A stretch of DNA of 64,000 nt from Doryteuthis pealeii. Its lineage: Eukaryota > Mollusca > Cephalopoda > Myopsida > Loliginidae. Below the pieces are notes generated by a model. The model did not search any database. It had not been told where the DNA came from and saw nothing but the letters and a program-made list of their open reading frames with translations. The stretch is from positions 86,159,021-86,223,020 of the forward strand of contig CM042160.1 of the NCBI GenBank assembly GCA_023376005.1, read 5' to 3'. Within the stretch, counting starts at the first letter, position 1. Every line of letters starts with the position of its first letter. Positions 1 through 9,988 of the stretch are shown here, in pieces. A program made the translations under genes and the position numbers.

Positions 1-21
1 TCTTTTTTTTTTTCTCTCTCT

Positions 22-78
<57 letters not shown>

Positions 79-110
79 TCTCTCTTTCTCCCCCCTCTCT
101 CTCTCTCTCT
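1..110. repeat. (CT)n microsatellite
   Basis: Almost uninterrupted CT dinucleotides with short T and C runs. From 116 to about 600 I see only ordinary AT-rich sequence. Confidence 0.95.
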
Positions 111-617
111 GAAAAGTACATTTGTGTATATACCCAACAGGGGTATATAACAATAGTTTCTGAATATCCGAATTGTTCCTGTAATTTATTTTTTATCACA
201 CTCATTGTTAAAAAAGCAGACTCGCATAGGTATGAAAATGGGAGAAGTTTATTGAGTGATTTCAGCCAATTGATATTTTTAGAAATATATTTTCAATTTT
301 ATTTCATATTTACGGTTGCTGTACTTCAAGACTATACAAAATAAAAATTAAAAATTTTTAGCTTGCAATCATTTTTCTACCCACTTTTCATATTTTCATT
401 ATTTTTTAATAAGGAATTTGTTCACCATGAATGAGACAAAGCAAAAGCTGAGAAATTCCTACAAGAAAATCGTATTCTTCACATCGATCAAAAATACGAT
501 GCTGGGCATCAAATGATGTAAAACTTTTCTGACAAGGGGATATGTGGAAATGTAGACATGATGGCTGTCTTCCTAGTGTTACATAATAATTGGATCCCTA
601 ATACATTTTTAAGGTAG

Positions 618-901
618 TGTAGAAATCATTATGTCAATCAGTACAGCTGATGGCCTTGAGAGTGAGTGACAGCATTTGACCTCACTCTGACCTTGCTTTC
701 TGGGGATAGACCGTGAGAAACGGAACCCCAATAGAAAGCCCCCTTCCGGTTTAAGGATACTAAGTAAGTAAGAGTCAGTTAGAACTTAGAAGCTGAGCTA
801 GCAAGATGTAAGGATCCGCGCACATTGTCTGGTCTGGGGATTTATGAATAAAGTAACATCAACGTAAATCGAAGTCTTGTGTTTATTACTAAAAACTAAC
901 A
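618..901 (+). mobile_element. possible solo LTR or LTR fragment
   Basis: The segment begins TGTAG and ends CTAACA. It has an AATAAA (about 847) followed by a T/G-rich stretch, as in the R/U5 part of an LTR. Its GC content is higher than that of its surroundings. I see no target-site duplication and no primer-binding site after it, so the call is weak. 902-1480 holds no recognisable gene. Confidence 0.3.
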
Positions 902-1514
902 ATGACACAGGGCTTCTGATAAGGAGTGATCCCCAACAGAAACCAGGCCCGGAATCCTCAATAGAAGACCAGACGAGACCTTAGAAGATATTCCAGACCA
1001 AGATAGAAGATAGATGATCAGAATAGCAAAGCCGGCCAGAAGAAGATACGACCAGAGTAAGAATTAAAGAAAGGTATATAACGTTATATGTTGATTTGGC
1101 TTAGTGAAAAGACCAGTATATAACATATACCTATTTAGTGCCGGTAAAGAAGGCGCTATGCAACACTAGTAGCAGTTCATTTCACAAACAAATCCGCCAT
1201 CCAAGTTGTCTTGCCTACAAATTTGCATGGCCTTCCATTTATATAGCTTGCACTTTTTATTGAGTTACTTGCTCACATATGCAAATGACTGATGTTCATA
1301 AAATGGCTTGTTCCACCCATGCGCAGTGACAGAGCTACAAATGGTGGCTGCAATGGAACAAATCAAGCATTGAGGATGCTTAGGAATATGGTTAGCAGGA
1401 TGTCATCTGATTTACCAGCAGGTCATATTATTTATTTACGCGTAGTCGTATGAACTGATCACTGGTTTATTTTGCAATCAAGAGTTGGACAAATTCAGAA
1501 CACTGAAGAAACTT

Positions 1515-1905
1515 ATTAAGGAAAAAAGAGTTTTATAATTTGCTTGAAGCATTTTGTTTATATTGGTTTGATGGTTGGTTTTGAATGTATAATGTACATG
1601 ATTCCCTAACCCCTTCCATAAAATAACCCTAAATGGATTAAAATCAATTTAATATTATTGTTAAAGGCATGAAACCACTACTCTAGGCTTTGTCCCATTG
1701 TGTGTATATTGGTTTATGGTATATTTATTGGTATATAGGTATATGGCTAAACCAACCCAGAGTGAATGCCGTAACAGTAAGTATTAGTTTAGTGGTTGGT
1801 TTTGAAGGCTATCCCACAATGCAAGTGTAAAGAAAAATGAGGTAACTATAATGTTGTTCATCTACCTTTGATTTATTTTCTTAATATTTTGGGATAACGA
1901 TCCCT
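1515..1905. repeat. dispersed repeat, copy 1, with internal insertion
   Basis: The sequence around 1527-1560 and 1794-1850 recurs at 14034-14150 as one uninterrupted piece. Here it is split by about 220 bp. The 13-base string GGTTGGTTTTGAA lies on both sides of the insert (about 1573 and 1794). Type of repeat not recognised. Confidence 0.6.
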
Positions 1906-1989
1906 TCGTCAGGAGATTTCTGAAAGCTAAGTTTTGGAGCTGTTCCCTTGTTGTTAAGATTTTTCTATTCTGTTGTATTCTGGTGATGT

Positions 1990-2215
1990 CTTCCTCCAAA
2001 TTCTCTGCGTGTATGTGTGTGTGTTTGTCTTTATGTGTTTGTGTGTGTGTGTGTGCGTGTTTGTCTTTGTGTGTGTGCGCATTTGTATGTGCGCGTTTGT
2101 ATGTACGCGTGTTTGTCTTTGTGTATGCATGTTTGTGTGTGTGCGTATTTGTGTGTGTGTGTGTGTGTGTGTGCATGTTTGAGTGTGTGTGTGTGCATGT
2201 ATGTGTGTCTGTCTG
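1990..2215. repeat. degenerate (GT)n minisatellite
   Basis: GTGT/TTGTCT/GCGT permutations over about 220 bp. The open frames here on both strands are low-complexity Cys/Val or His/Thr strings and are not genes. A (TA)9 tract follows at 2441-2458. Confidence 0.9.
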
Positions 2216-2630
2216 TCCAACAATCTCTTAGTATCATTCCAGATTTGGCCTATCCTTTTAGTTTTATTTATCTATTTATTTTTTATTAAGAAAAGTTTGT
2301 GCTGACACTTTTTTTTGTTTTGTTTTAAGGACAAACACTTTAATTGATTGTAAAGATTGATATTCTTAATGATATAATTGGTTTGATTTGATTCAGTTTA
2401 ATGGCATATCAACCCCTGCAGGTTATTTAATGCCAACTCTTTATATATATATATATATCTTAACTGCCCCTTCTAATCAATCCCTATCTCCTCTTACACA
2501 TCCATCCCATAATAACAGCAGCTGCACTGGACAATGAAGACTACTACCTTCCACCGACTCGTGACCAATGAGATTCATCACTGACAAAATAAAAAGAACT
2601 GAAGTCTCTGACACAAGATCTCATTTCAGG

Positions 2631-2671
2631 TCCTGAAGAAGGTCATAAAAACCGAAACGTTATAGCGTCAA
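2631..2671 (+). ncRNA. hammerhead-like ribozyme motif (degenerate)
   Basis: Core order is correct for a type-I hammerhead: CTGAAGA (2633-2639; position 7 of the core tolerates any base), stem II GGT/ACC (2641-2643 with 2651-2653), GAAA (2654-2657), stem III ACG/CGT, then the cleavage triplet GTC ending at 2669. Stem I cannot be closed flush with the core, so activity is doubtful. It probably marks a retroelement terminus of the Penelope-like or retrozyme kind, which are known to carry such motifs. Confidence 0.4.
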
Positions 2672-3126
2672 CATTACAACCAAGAACAGATGTTCATCCT
2701 TTGAGACATTCCGGGTTTGTTTACATTTCTCCACATATAGAAATAGATATAATATACATAATATATATACAATATATATAACGTAACAATATAGAATATA
2801 AAATTACATAATTGACACACAATAAAGCATTTTTCAAAAAAACAAAAACATACGTTGCTGAATGGTTTTAGTTCTTTTTTATGTAGAACAATTTACTAAT
2901 CACGACTCCAAAACAAAAGTAAAATTGTCAAGAATGTTTGAGAGTGCCTTGTTTGATTAGAACCTGGGACAAGATATTTAAAAAAAAGTTTTTGGCAACA
3001 AGGACAAAAAGAATTTTAAAAATTGATGTGGGTATCACAGGTTAACTTTGATTCTTCTATAATTCTTCGATTAAAAGAGAAACGGTTGATAAGAATCGCA
3101 GACAAAAAGAGGAATTGCAAGCAAAG

Positions 3127-3378
3127 TATATAGTAAAGTCGTCAGGGCGGCCTAATGTTAGTATCAGCCAGACAGCGAGGGAGTCTATCCCCTTTTCACT
3201 AGCGTTAGACCAAGGAGATTGTTTGGACGTCTGAGGTGGAGCAACACTCCTACCATCAGTTCCTCACTTTACTGCACAGATCACTGTGTTACTCATACGC
3301 TGAGTTGGCGAGGGCCGGAATCGAACCAGGAACCTCGAGGTTCCCAGCCAGACACTCTACTGACTGAGCTGGATAAAA
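3127..3378 (-). mobile_element. tRNA-derived SINE, family A
   Basis: On the minus strand it starts with a tRNA-like head: an A-box-like AGCTCAGTCAGTAGAG, then a B-box-like GGTTCGATTCC-type string (degenerate here). A body follows with CCACCTCAGACG and CCCTCGCTGTCTGGC. It ends in the CCCTGACGACTTTACT tail common to all family A copies. Confidence 0.75.
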
Positions 3379-3714
3379 TTATAATAAGGTTTTATTTTAT
3401 CATTTTTATAAGAGAATTGAATCATTATAATTAAGCAATTACTCCATGCAACAATTTTTTTCTTTTTCTTGTTCCTCGACAGAAAGTATTATCTCACAAT
3501 TTTTTATGCCTAAAGGAAATCGAAAGGATCTATTTTTCTCTTCAATCTTTGTTTTTGTCACTTGATTAATGAAATTTCAAAATTTTTCAGAAAATTCCCA
3601 GTAGATTCAGACCCAAGTAGCTGATGGGGAATTTTCTAGAACTTATAAAAGATTTGTCTTTATTTTTGTGAAACTTTAGTAAAAAATACATTTTAATTCA
3701 TGTATTGATTTAAT

Positions 3715-4125
3715 GTCATTCAGGACACAAAATCAAAGTTTAAAGGGAATAATGACCATTTTCTATACTTTTATAACATAAGCAATTAAGAAATAACACA
3801 TACTCTCCAGGAACATAATGTCTTTCATAATGTTATCCAGGGCAGAAAAGCAAATTTTGAAGGGAATAATGACCATTTTTCAATACTTTTACAACATAAG
3901 GAATTAAGAAATAACACATACTATGCAGGAACAAAATTTTTTGTCATATATGGTATTCATCTAGAGCACAAAAATCAAATTTTTAAGTGCATAATGACAG
4001 GGTGTTGTTGAGGGCAGAAAATCAAATTTTGAAAGAGAATAATGTTAATTTTTCTCTACTTTTACAAAATAAGAAATGAAGAATTAACACATACTACAAA
4101 GGTACAACATTTGTCTAACAGTTTT
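3715..4125. repeat. tandem repeat, about 120-bp unit
   Basis: About three units, each running through AAATCAAA, GGGAATAATGACCATTTT, a TACTTTTA stretch and AATAACACATACT. The equivalent stretch in the other arm (about 63420-63710) has one unit fewer. Confidence 0.8.
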
Positions 4126-4391
4126 ATACATGGATTCCTTGGAATTTCCATGTTACGTCCAGTTAGATTATATTATTGCTAATTGAATAGAATTAGATAA
4201 TCCAGTTTTGATTTGGGGGGGGTGAAGGAGGGGGGAGGTGATGGTGGGGAGTCAAAGATATTAGAGACTTTTTGAGTACATAAGAAGTGATTAATATATA
4301 CAAAGAACAGAGATAAAATAAATTTGGTGTTAACATTTGATCCCTGATGTTATGACTGCAAAAAAAACCCATTTATTTATTCAATTCTATA

Positions 4392-4754
4392 CAGGGTGGA
4401 CCAAAATTATTTGACTCATACCAGTTTATCACTTAAAGAATTGCATTAAATTTTAAAAAAATGTTTAATTACTAAATTTAAAAAAAAATTTAGTTTTGAA
4501 ATATGCACCAGCAGTGTCAATCTCAAAGAGTATGAATGCTCTGTTAGTGGGGCTTAGAATATGCTGGTTATCCTCCGTGGGGGGGGGGTAAGACCCCCCC
4601 CCCTCCAAAAAGGATTGTCCTTGTATGATACTAAACTGCATTTAGTGATGAGGCTCCAGTTTTAGAACTCTGGGGAGTGTGGTAATATCCCTTCATTGCT
4701 GCTTCTCCAGTGTCCACTCTGACCTAATATGTCCGATCATTTTGGTCCACCCTG
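4392..4754. mobile_element. mariner-like MITE, left-arm copy
   Basis: Terminal inverted repeats CAGGGTGGACCAAAAT / ATTTTGGTCCACCCTG are flanked on both sides by TA, the target duplication of Tc1/mariner elements. The interior (about 363 bp) has no coding capacity. Part of it, near 4620-4740, resembles the GATGCAGTTTA and CTCCAGTGTCCACTCTGACC segments of the 5S-like SINE family in this window. Confidence 0.8.
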
Positions 4755-4960
4755 TATTTATATAAGCGCATTGGAATTTTACAAAGAAACACAATTCATT
4801 GTAGATTGAAAAAAGAAAGGAGACTTAAACTTGAAGCTGAAGTTTTGGAAGTTCAATTTTACTACCATGGAATTTCTATTTGTTCTTTTGTGGAACTGAA
4901 ATTATTCGGACACCAAAAATGGACCGCAAAGAAGAAAAAGGTTGAGAAACATTGCTTTAA

Positions 4961-5209
4961 CTCTTTGCCATCCAAGTTTCCCCAATGGCTGTACCAAATT
5001 TTCTTAGTATTTCTTTTTATCCTCTGGTTTTCTATTTCAAAAAGATCAAGTACAAGTCTCAGGTTTGGTTCACAGTCAAAAGATGGCAGGAGTCTTCCTG
5101 TAATGATTTTTCAGTGTAAACAAGTGACATGTGCAAGAGCCACTGCCAGCTGCTTATGGTAGGATCACAGTGGTGGGCAAGCCGTGAGTGGCTTACAGTA
5201 GGCAAAGAG
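4961..5209. mobile_element. TTAA-flanked MITE (piggyBac-like ends)
   Basis: The element starts CTCTTTGCC and ends GGCAAAGAG, with TTAA immediately outside both ends (4957-4960, 5210-5213). A TTAA duplication is typical of piggyBac elements. The right arm has the same insertion at 62323-62571. A 118-codon open frame (4806-5162) runs into it and is not credible as a gene. Confidence 0.75.
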
Positions 5210-5580
5210 TTAAGAAAGTAATTTTATCAAGTGTTAGTTTATTGTCTTTTGCCTTTCCCATTGAAATTTTACAAATCTGACCCCAATTGCCTTTAAATCT
5301 TTGCCTACCAAATTTCCCCACGGCTGTACCAAATTTTCTTGGTAGTTTTTTACCTGTATGATGAGATATTTTAAAGTTCACTTTTTATTCACCTCAGAAC
5401 TCATCCAATTCAAATAAATTCCTATTATTATTGTAATCTGACTCCTGCTCAATTATAATGAACTAACCATCAGCTTTTATACTTTGGTATGGTATGCATA
5501 GAAACAGTTGTTAGTGGGAGAGTGGCTGTGAGTGGCTGAAAGTAGACAAATAATCAAAAATCTTTAATTTGATTATTTAA

Positions 5581-5793
5581 CTCTTTGCCATCCAAGTTTC
5601 CCCATGGCTGTACTAAATTTTCTTGGTATTTTTTTAGATGGGATATTTCAAAGTTCACTATCTATTCACCTCAGAACTCATTCTATTCCTATTATTATTG
5701 TAATCTGAATCCTTCAACTTAATTAAACTGAACTAACCATCTTTTGTACTTTGGTAAAAGAGTCACTGTGAGCGGTTTAAAGTAGGCAAAGAG
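5581..5793. mobile_element. TTAA-flanked MITE, second copy
   Basis: Same family as 4961-5209: CTCTTTGCC at the left, GGCAAAGAG at the right, TTAA outside both. A worn third copy lies between them (about 5293-5554). This stretch is part of the segment missing from the right arm. Confidence 0.7.
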
Positions 5794-6176
5794 TTAATGT
5801 ACAGTCTAGCAGATGGTCATCTGATATGGGTAGGGTATCTTATTGAACCTTGACCTGACCTAAAGGTCAATACAATGGCAACATATTTTAACCATCACAA
5901 TATTTGTGAAAAAGATTTTCTATTGAAGACAAAAGAAATAACTATTGCATATATTTTTTTTTTACATGAATGCACAACAAAGATGCACAATAAGAAGCAA
6001 ACCTTTGCAATTGTTGCGGTAGTGGTGTGGTGGGGAGAGAAAAAGGAGACATGACAAACGTAGGAAATACATGTCTGGTACTTTGCTGTTTTTTTGTTAA
6101 GGATGCCTAACTTCACATTCTAGTTGGAAAGTAAACACATCCTTTTCATTATACGAAAATGAACAAACCCCCCGCC

Positions 6177-6202
<26 letters not shown>

Positions 6203-6207
<5 letters not shown>

Positions 6208-6455
6208 TAAAGTAAAGTCGTCGGGGTGGCCTAATGTCTGTATTGGCCATACAGCGAGGGAGTCTATCCCCTTTACAATTGCGCTAGACCAAGGAAATTA
6301 TTTTAGCGTCTGAGGTGGAGCGCCACACCTACCATCAGCTCCTTACTTTACCACACAGACTCCTGTGCTACTCATACACTGAGTTGGCGAAGGCGGGTAT
6401 CGAACTAGGAACCATGTGGTTTCTAGCCGAATGCTCTACCGACTGAGCTAACCCT
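6203..6455 (-). mobile_element. tRNA-derived SINE, family A
   Basis: Full-length copy. Minus-strand head TTAGCTCAGTCGGTAGAGC at 6435-6453, B-box-like AGTTCGATACC, body with GGTGTGGCGCTCC, tail CCCCGACGACTTTACTTTAC abutting a (TA)n tract. Confidence 0.8.
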
Positions 6456-6639
6456 ATGAACTCTCTCGTCAATTTTCAATGTATGAGGGTTCATACACAC
6501 AATGAACATCCACACAGTGATTTGTTTATAGTGGTGAAGGCTTGTGTTGGACCATCCACACTTTTCGGCACAGTCGATAGGAAAGAATTGGTGCATCAAG
6601 GGTTGCCACAAACCCAATCAACGACCGACCTCAGGAATT

Positions 6640-6812
6640 TTGAATTCAGAGTTATCCCTCTCCTAGACTGGTTACCTACCCATGGCTGAAGAGCCCAGTC
6701 TGCCCTACTATTTAACCCATAGCTGGAGGGAGAATATATGGATTCACACCTTTGCCAAGGGTATTAGCGCTATGGGAAATGCCAACAGCTTCATCTAGGA
6801 ATTGAACTCGAA
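6640..6812 (-). mobile_element. tRNA-derived SINE, family B (partial)
   Basis: Minus strand contains the family B landmarks: B-box-like AGTTCAATTCCTAG, AGCGCTAATACCCTTGG, CAGCTATGGGT and AGACTGGGCTCTTCAG. The 5' end is lost in the following (TA)n tract. Confidence 0.65.
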
Positions 6813-6813
6813 T

Positions 6814-6863
<50 letters not shown>
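6814..6863. repeat. (TA)n tract
   Basis: About 25 TA dinucleotides on the left of the palindromic element 6920-7157. A shorter TA tract closes its right side (7157-7171). Confidence 0.95.
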
Positions 6864-6867
<4 letters not shown>

Positions 6868-6919
6868 ATTTTTTAGATCATTTTTTATAGTGAGTTCGAA
6901 GCATTAATTAAAATGTAAT

Positions 6920-7157
6920 AATATATTTTTGAAGGCGTAATAATGCACATTTATGTTTAAAAAACATATTCATTTCTTTTTTTTCTTTTTTTGAGTCCTA
7001 AATATTTTCAGGCAAATGCCCATCTTCAGAGGATCGAAAGATTTTCTTTCGATCCTCTGAAGATGGGCATTTGCCTGAAAATATTTAGGACTCAAAAAAA
7101 GAAAAAAATATGTTTTTTAAACATAAATGTGCATTATTACGCCTTCAAAAATATATT
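6920..7157. mobile_element. long palindrome carrying mirrored hammerhead-like cores
   Basis: Nearly perfect inverted repeat of about 115 bp per arm with a 5-base loop (7041-7045). Ends read GAAGGCGTAATAATGC and its complement. The right half reads TCCT, CTGAAGA (7057-7063), GGC/GCC stem, TGAAA, AATATTT, AGGA. TCCT/AGGA gives a flush stem I, matching a minimal type-I hammerhead with a very short stem III. Being a palindrome, it presents the same motif on the minus strand. The right arm of the giant repeat lacks this element. Confidence 0.7.
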
Positions 7158-7809
7158 ATATATATATATAGCGAATGTTTCTATTTCATTATGTAGATCA
7201 TATCTTTTCCCCAGAATCTTAATTACTTCTTTGTTTTGTTTAATACTTATAAGTGTCCACAACAATATTACATATTTTAATTCATTTAGCTTTTAACACA
7301 TCTTCAGATATTGGTCTAATTGTTATTCTAAGTATTTTCGAAAATAGTTAATTTAATTTTCAATAGGTCTTCAGTTCTATCTCTCAATTTTACCAAGGAC
7401 TCTTTAACAAGGGATAACTAAAAATCATTTAAATCACTGAGATAATAACCAGATATTTTTAAAATCAAAATAAAATGAATTTGTAATATTATTTGTGAAC
7501 TTTTAGAATTTGAAAATTATTTGTTAATCTGTTTTGGGATTATTATTATTATTAGCACTATGTTATATAACAAAAAGTAATAACAATCAGAAAACAGATT
7601 TTTCAAATTTTCTCCTAAGGAGCTTTTCTTCTGTAAAGAAGTGACAGCTACTAAATATTTTTTTATATATTTACGATTTTGTTTTAATGGTTTTGAACAT
7701 GCTCTGTTATTGTAGTATTGAGCACTCTTTCTATGCATACACTTTTTGTATTTACTGTATATATACATATATTTACCCACATTACACACACATATATATA
7801 TATATATAT

Positions 7810-8095
7810 TATTGTTTATATTTTTTGAAGGCAATTACAATGCGTATAACGTATAAAATTCGATAATTATTGAAAATAATCATGACAAGTAAACTCGGTA
7901 AATAATGAGCGCAACATGGAACACCGTACAGCTGTTTCAACTTTATTAAGTCTCATCAAGTTGAAACAGCTGTACGGTGTTCCATGTCGTGCTTATTATT
8001 TGTTGAGTTTACTTGTCATGATTATTTTCAATAATTATCGAATTTTATACATCATATGCATTGTAATTGGCTTCAAAAATATAAACAATAATATA
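7810..8095. mobile_element. long palindrome, second type, left-arm copy
   Basis: Inverted repeat of about 135 bp per arm around a short loop near 7950, with inner arms carrying GAAACAGCTGTACGGTG. Outer ends start TTTGAAGGCAATTACAATGC, like the GAAGGC ends of 6920-7157. (TA)n lies just outside on the left (7793-7809) and TA-rich sequence near 8137 on the right. A TTGATGA / ACTT-AAGT / GAAACAGCTGTA order on the minus strand looks like a hammerhead with a damaged core. Confidence 0.75.
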
Positions 8096-8574
8096 CTTTA
8101 CTTAACAATGCTCCAAAAAGCAAATTTTCAAATTATATATATATGTATATATGTAAACCTTTTATACACACACTTTTTACAATTATGAGAATAAGCTGCC
8201 CCTAAAAGCAGAGCAGAAAAGGGTTCTTTAGCTTGGGATAACCGAAGATCATTTGAATCATTGAGACAATATAAACAATAAAATATATTTTCTGTATCTT
8301 GTACATGTCACACAATAGATTATGATTGTATCAGATTAATAAAAACCAATTTTACAAAATGCCATGGTCGGTTATAGACACAATATCATTTGATATATAT
8401 GAAGCTAATATCATCTTCTACACTTTTTTTTTTGGGGGGGGGGGTTAATTTTTGTGATTGTCAGGCAACCCAGTCAGTATTCTTATAATCATAGGATGGA
8501 ATATTCAGATTTAAAAAAAACAAAAACTTCTTCATGAGAAAGATCAGGGATATAAGTCAAAATAAATTTCTAAT

Positions 8575-9165
8575 TACACTGGCCTGTGTTAGAATTTTTT
8601 TTTCAAAGGTCAAAGGTCTACCAAGTGACATATGATCACAATTTTATGCTGAATTCAAAAATACCATTCATTGTGTTTAGTCAGGACTGGTTTTTAAGAT
8701 GTACTTGAATAAGTTGTACATAACAATAACACTTATTCAAAAGCCCATGGACTTTACTTTATTTATTTAATTATTATTATTTATTTATTTATTTATTAGA
8801 CTGGTCTGCGTTTAAAAAAATCTTTTTCCAAATGTCAAAGGTTTACCAAGTGATGATCACCATTTTACGTTGAATTCAAAAATACCATTCATTGTGTTTG
8901 GTCAAGTCTGGTTTTTAAAATATGCTTGAATACTTCACAAGTTGTACACAATAATAACATTTATTCAAAAGTCTGTGGACTCTACTTGTCTCAAATAAAT
9001 AGTTATAATACCATTCTATACATTTCAGGTAAGTGCACCTATCTTAAAAATTTGATCTGATGAGAAAAAATGAGTATAAGTTTTGAATTCAGCATAAAAA
9101 AACTTTTTTTTTTTTTTTTTTTTTTTTAACTTTAAAATTTTTATTTATTTAATAGATCACTAATT
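8575..9165. repeat. dispersed repeat E, tandem pair
   Basis: Two copies about 220 bp apart share GAATTCAAAAATACCATTCA, TTGTGTTT and CTTATTCAAAAG-type strings. The same family recurs at 9490-9690 and twice, in inverted order, at 40030-40660. No coding potential seen. A poly-T run lies at 9105-9127. Confidence 0.6.
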
Positions 9166-9167
9166 AG

Positions 9168-9435
9168 GACTGAGCCTATTCTAGTAGTGACCACCCCAAG
9201 TGGATTTAACAGATTTGAATTCAGAGTTTTCCTTCTCCTAGACTGGTTGCCTAACCAAGGTTAAAGAGCCCAGTCTGCCCTACTATTTGCCCATAGCTGG
9301 AGGGAGAGTAGTTGGATTCATACCTTTCCCAAGAGTATTAGCGCTGTGTGCACTGTAGCTTCGTCCAGGATTTGAATTCGGGTCGACGAGTCCATTTCCT
9401 ACGACTCTAACCAGTACACCACACACCTTAAAATC
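9168..9435 (-). mobile_element. tRNA-derived SINE, family B, left-arm copy
   Basis: Minus strand: GTGTGGTGTACTGGTTAGAG (A-box-like head), B-box-like GAATTCAAATCCTGG, then AGCGCTAATACTCTTGGG, CAGCTATGGGCAAATAG and the CTAGGAGAAGGAAAACTCTG body. The right-arm counterpart is 59694-59975. Confidence 0.8.
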
Positions 9436-9811
9436 AGCTATTATATATTCGACCTTGTAAATAAAACAGGCCAATGTTATTAACAGATTTTAAGGCAGTT
9501 TTTTTTTACGCTGAATCCAAAAATCATCCTCATTTTTCTAATCCGATCAAATTTTTAAGATACCAACTTTTATTTGAAATGTATAGAACAGTATTATAAC
9601 TTTATTTGTGACAAATAGAGTTTAGACTTTTGAACAACGGCCTATAAATCACCTAATATATATTCGACCTTGAAAATGTCGCAGGCCAGTGTCATCAACA
9701 AGGAAGAGGGGGGGGGATATATCAAATTAAAACATGACTGTAACATCATTTTAATTTTTTAAAGCGTTGATTAAAGGGGACAGTATATTGCAATATGAAT
9801 TTAGCTGTAAC

Positions 9812-9925
9812 AACAATCCAAGTGGCAATGACTAAGCTTAGAATCAGGGCAAGTATAAATAAACAGCCAGCACTGCCAGTGATTGGATAAAGAGTGGCCT
9901 TCGTGGTCACGTGGTGTAGCGAGTN
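9812..9925. mobile_element. fragment of repeat D inserted in left arm, ending at an N
   Basis: The right arm reads straight through AGCTGTAA into the A-track. The left arm has about 114 extra bases here, including CACTGCCAGTGATTGG, which also marks repeat D copies at 33049-33375 and 34571-34863. The single ambiguous base of the window is at 9925, at the end of this piece. Confidence 0.55.
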
Positions 9926-9988
9926 TTTCTTCTTTTTTTTTTTTTTTGCAAACAATTACAGGATAGATCATCCCTTGTGTTTTCCTAA

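Larger units (their letters stand above)
5325..6729. other. segment present only in the left arm
   Basis: Comparing arms, the right arm jumps from its equivalent of about 5322 directly to that of about 6727. The extra 1.4 kb carries a TTAA MITE, a (TA)n tract (6176-6202) and a family A SINE. Whether it was gained on the left or lost on the right cannot be told from one sequence. Confidence 0.7.

Noticed and set aside
1862..2289. Cys/Val-rich and His/Thr-rich open frames
   Set aside because: Translations of a (GT)n minisatellite in all frames.
4806..5162. 118-codon frame, with a partner in the other arm (62370-62687)
   Set aside because: Runs across the border of a TTAA MITE and is kept in both arms only because the arms are duplicates.
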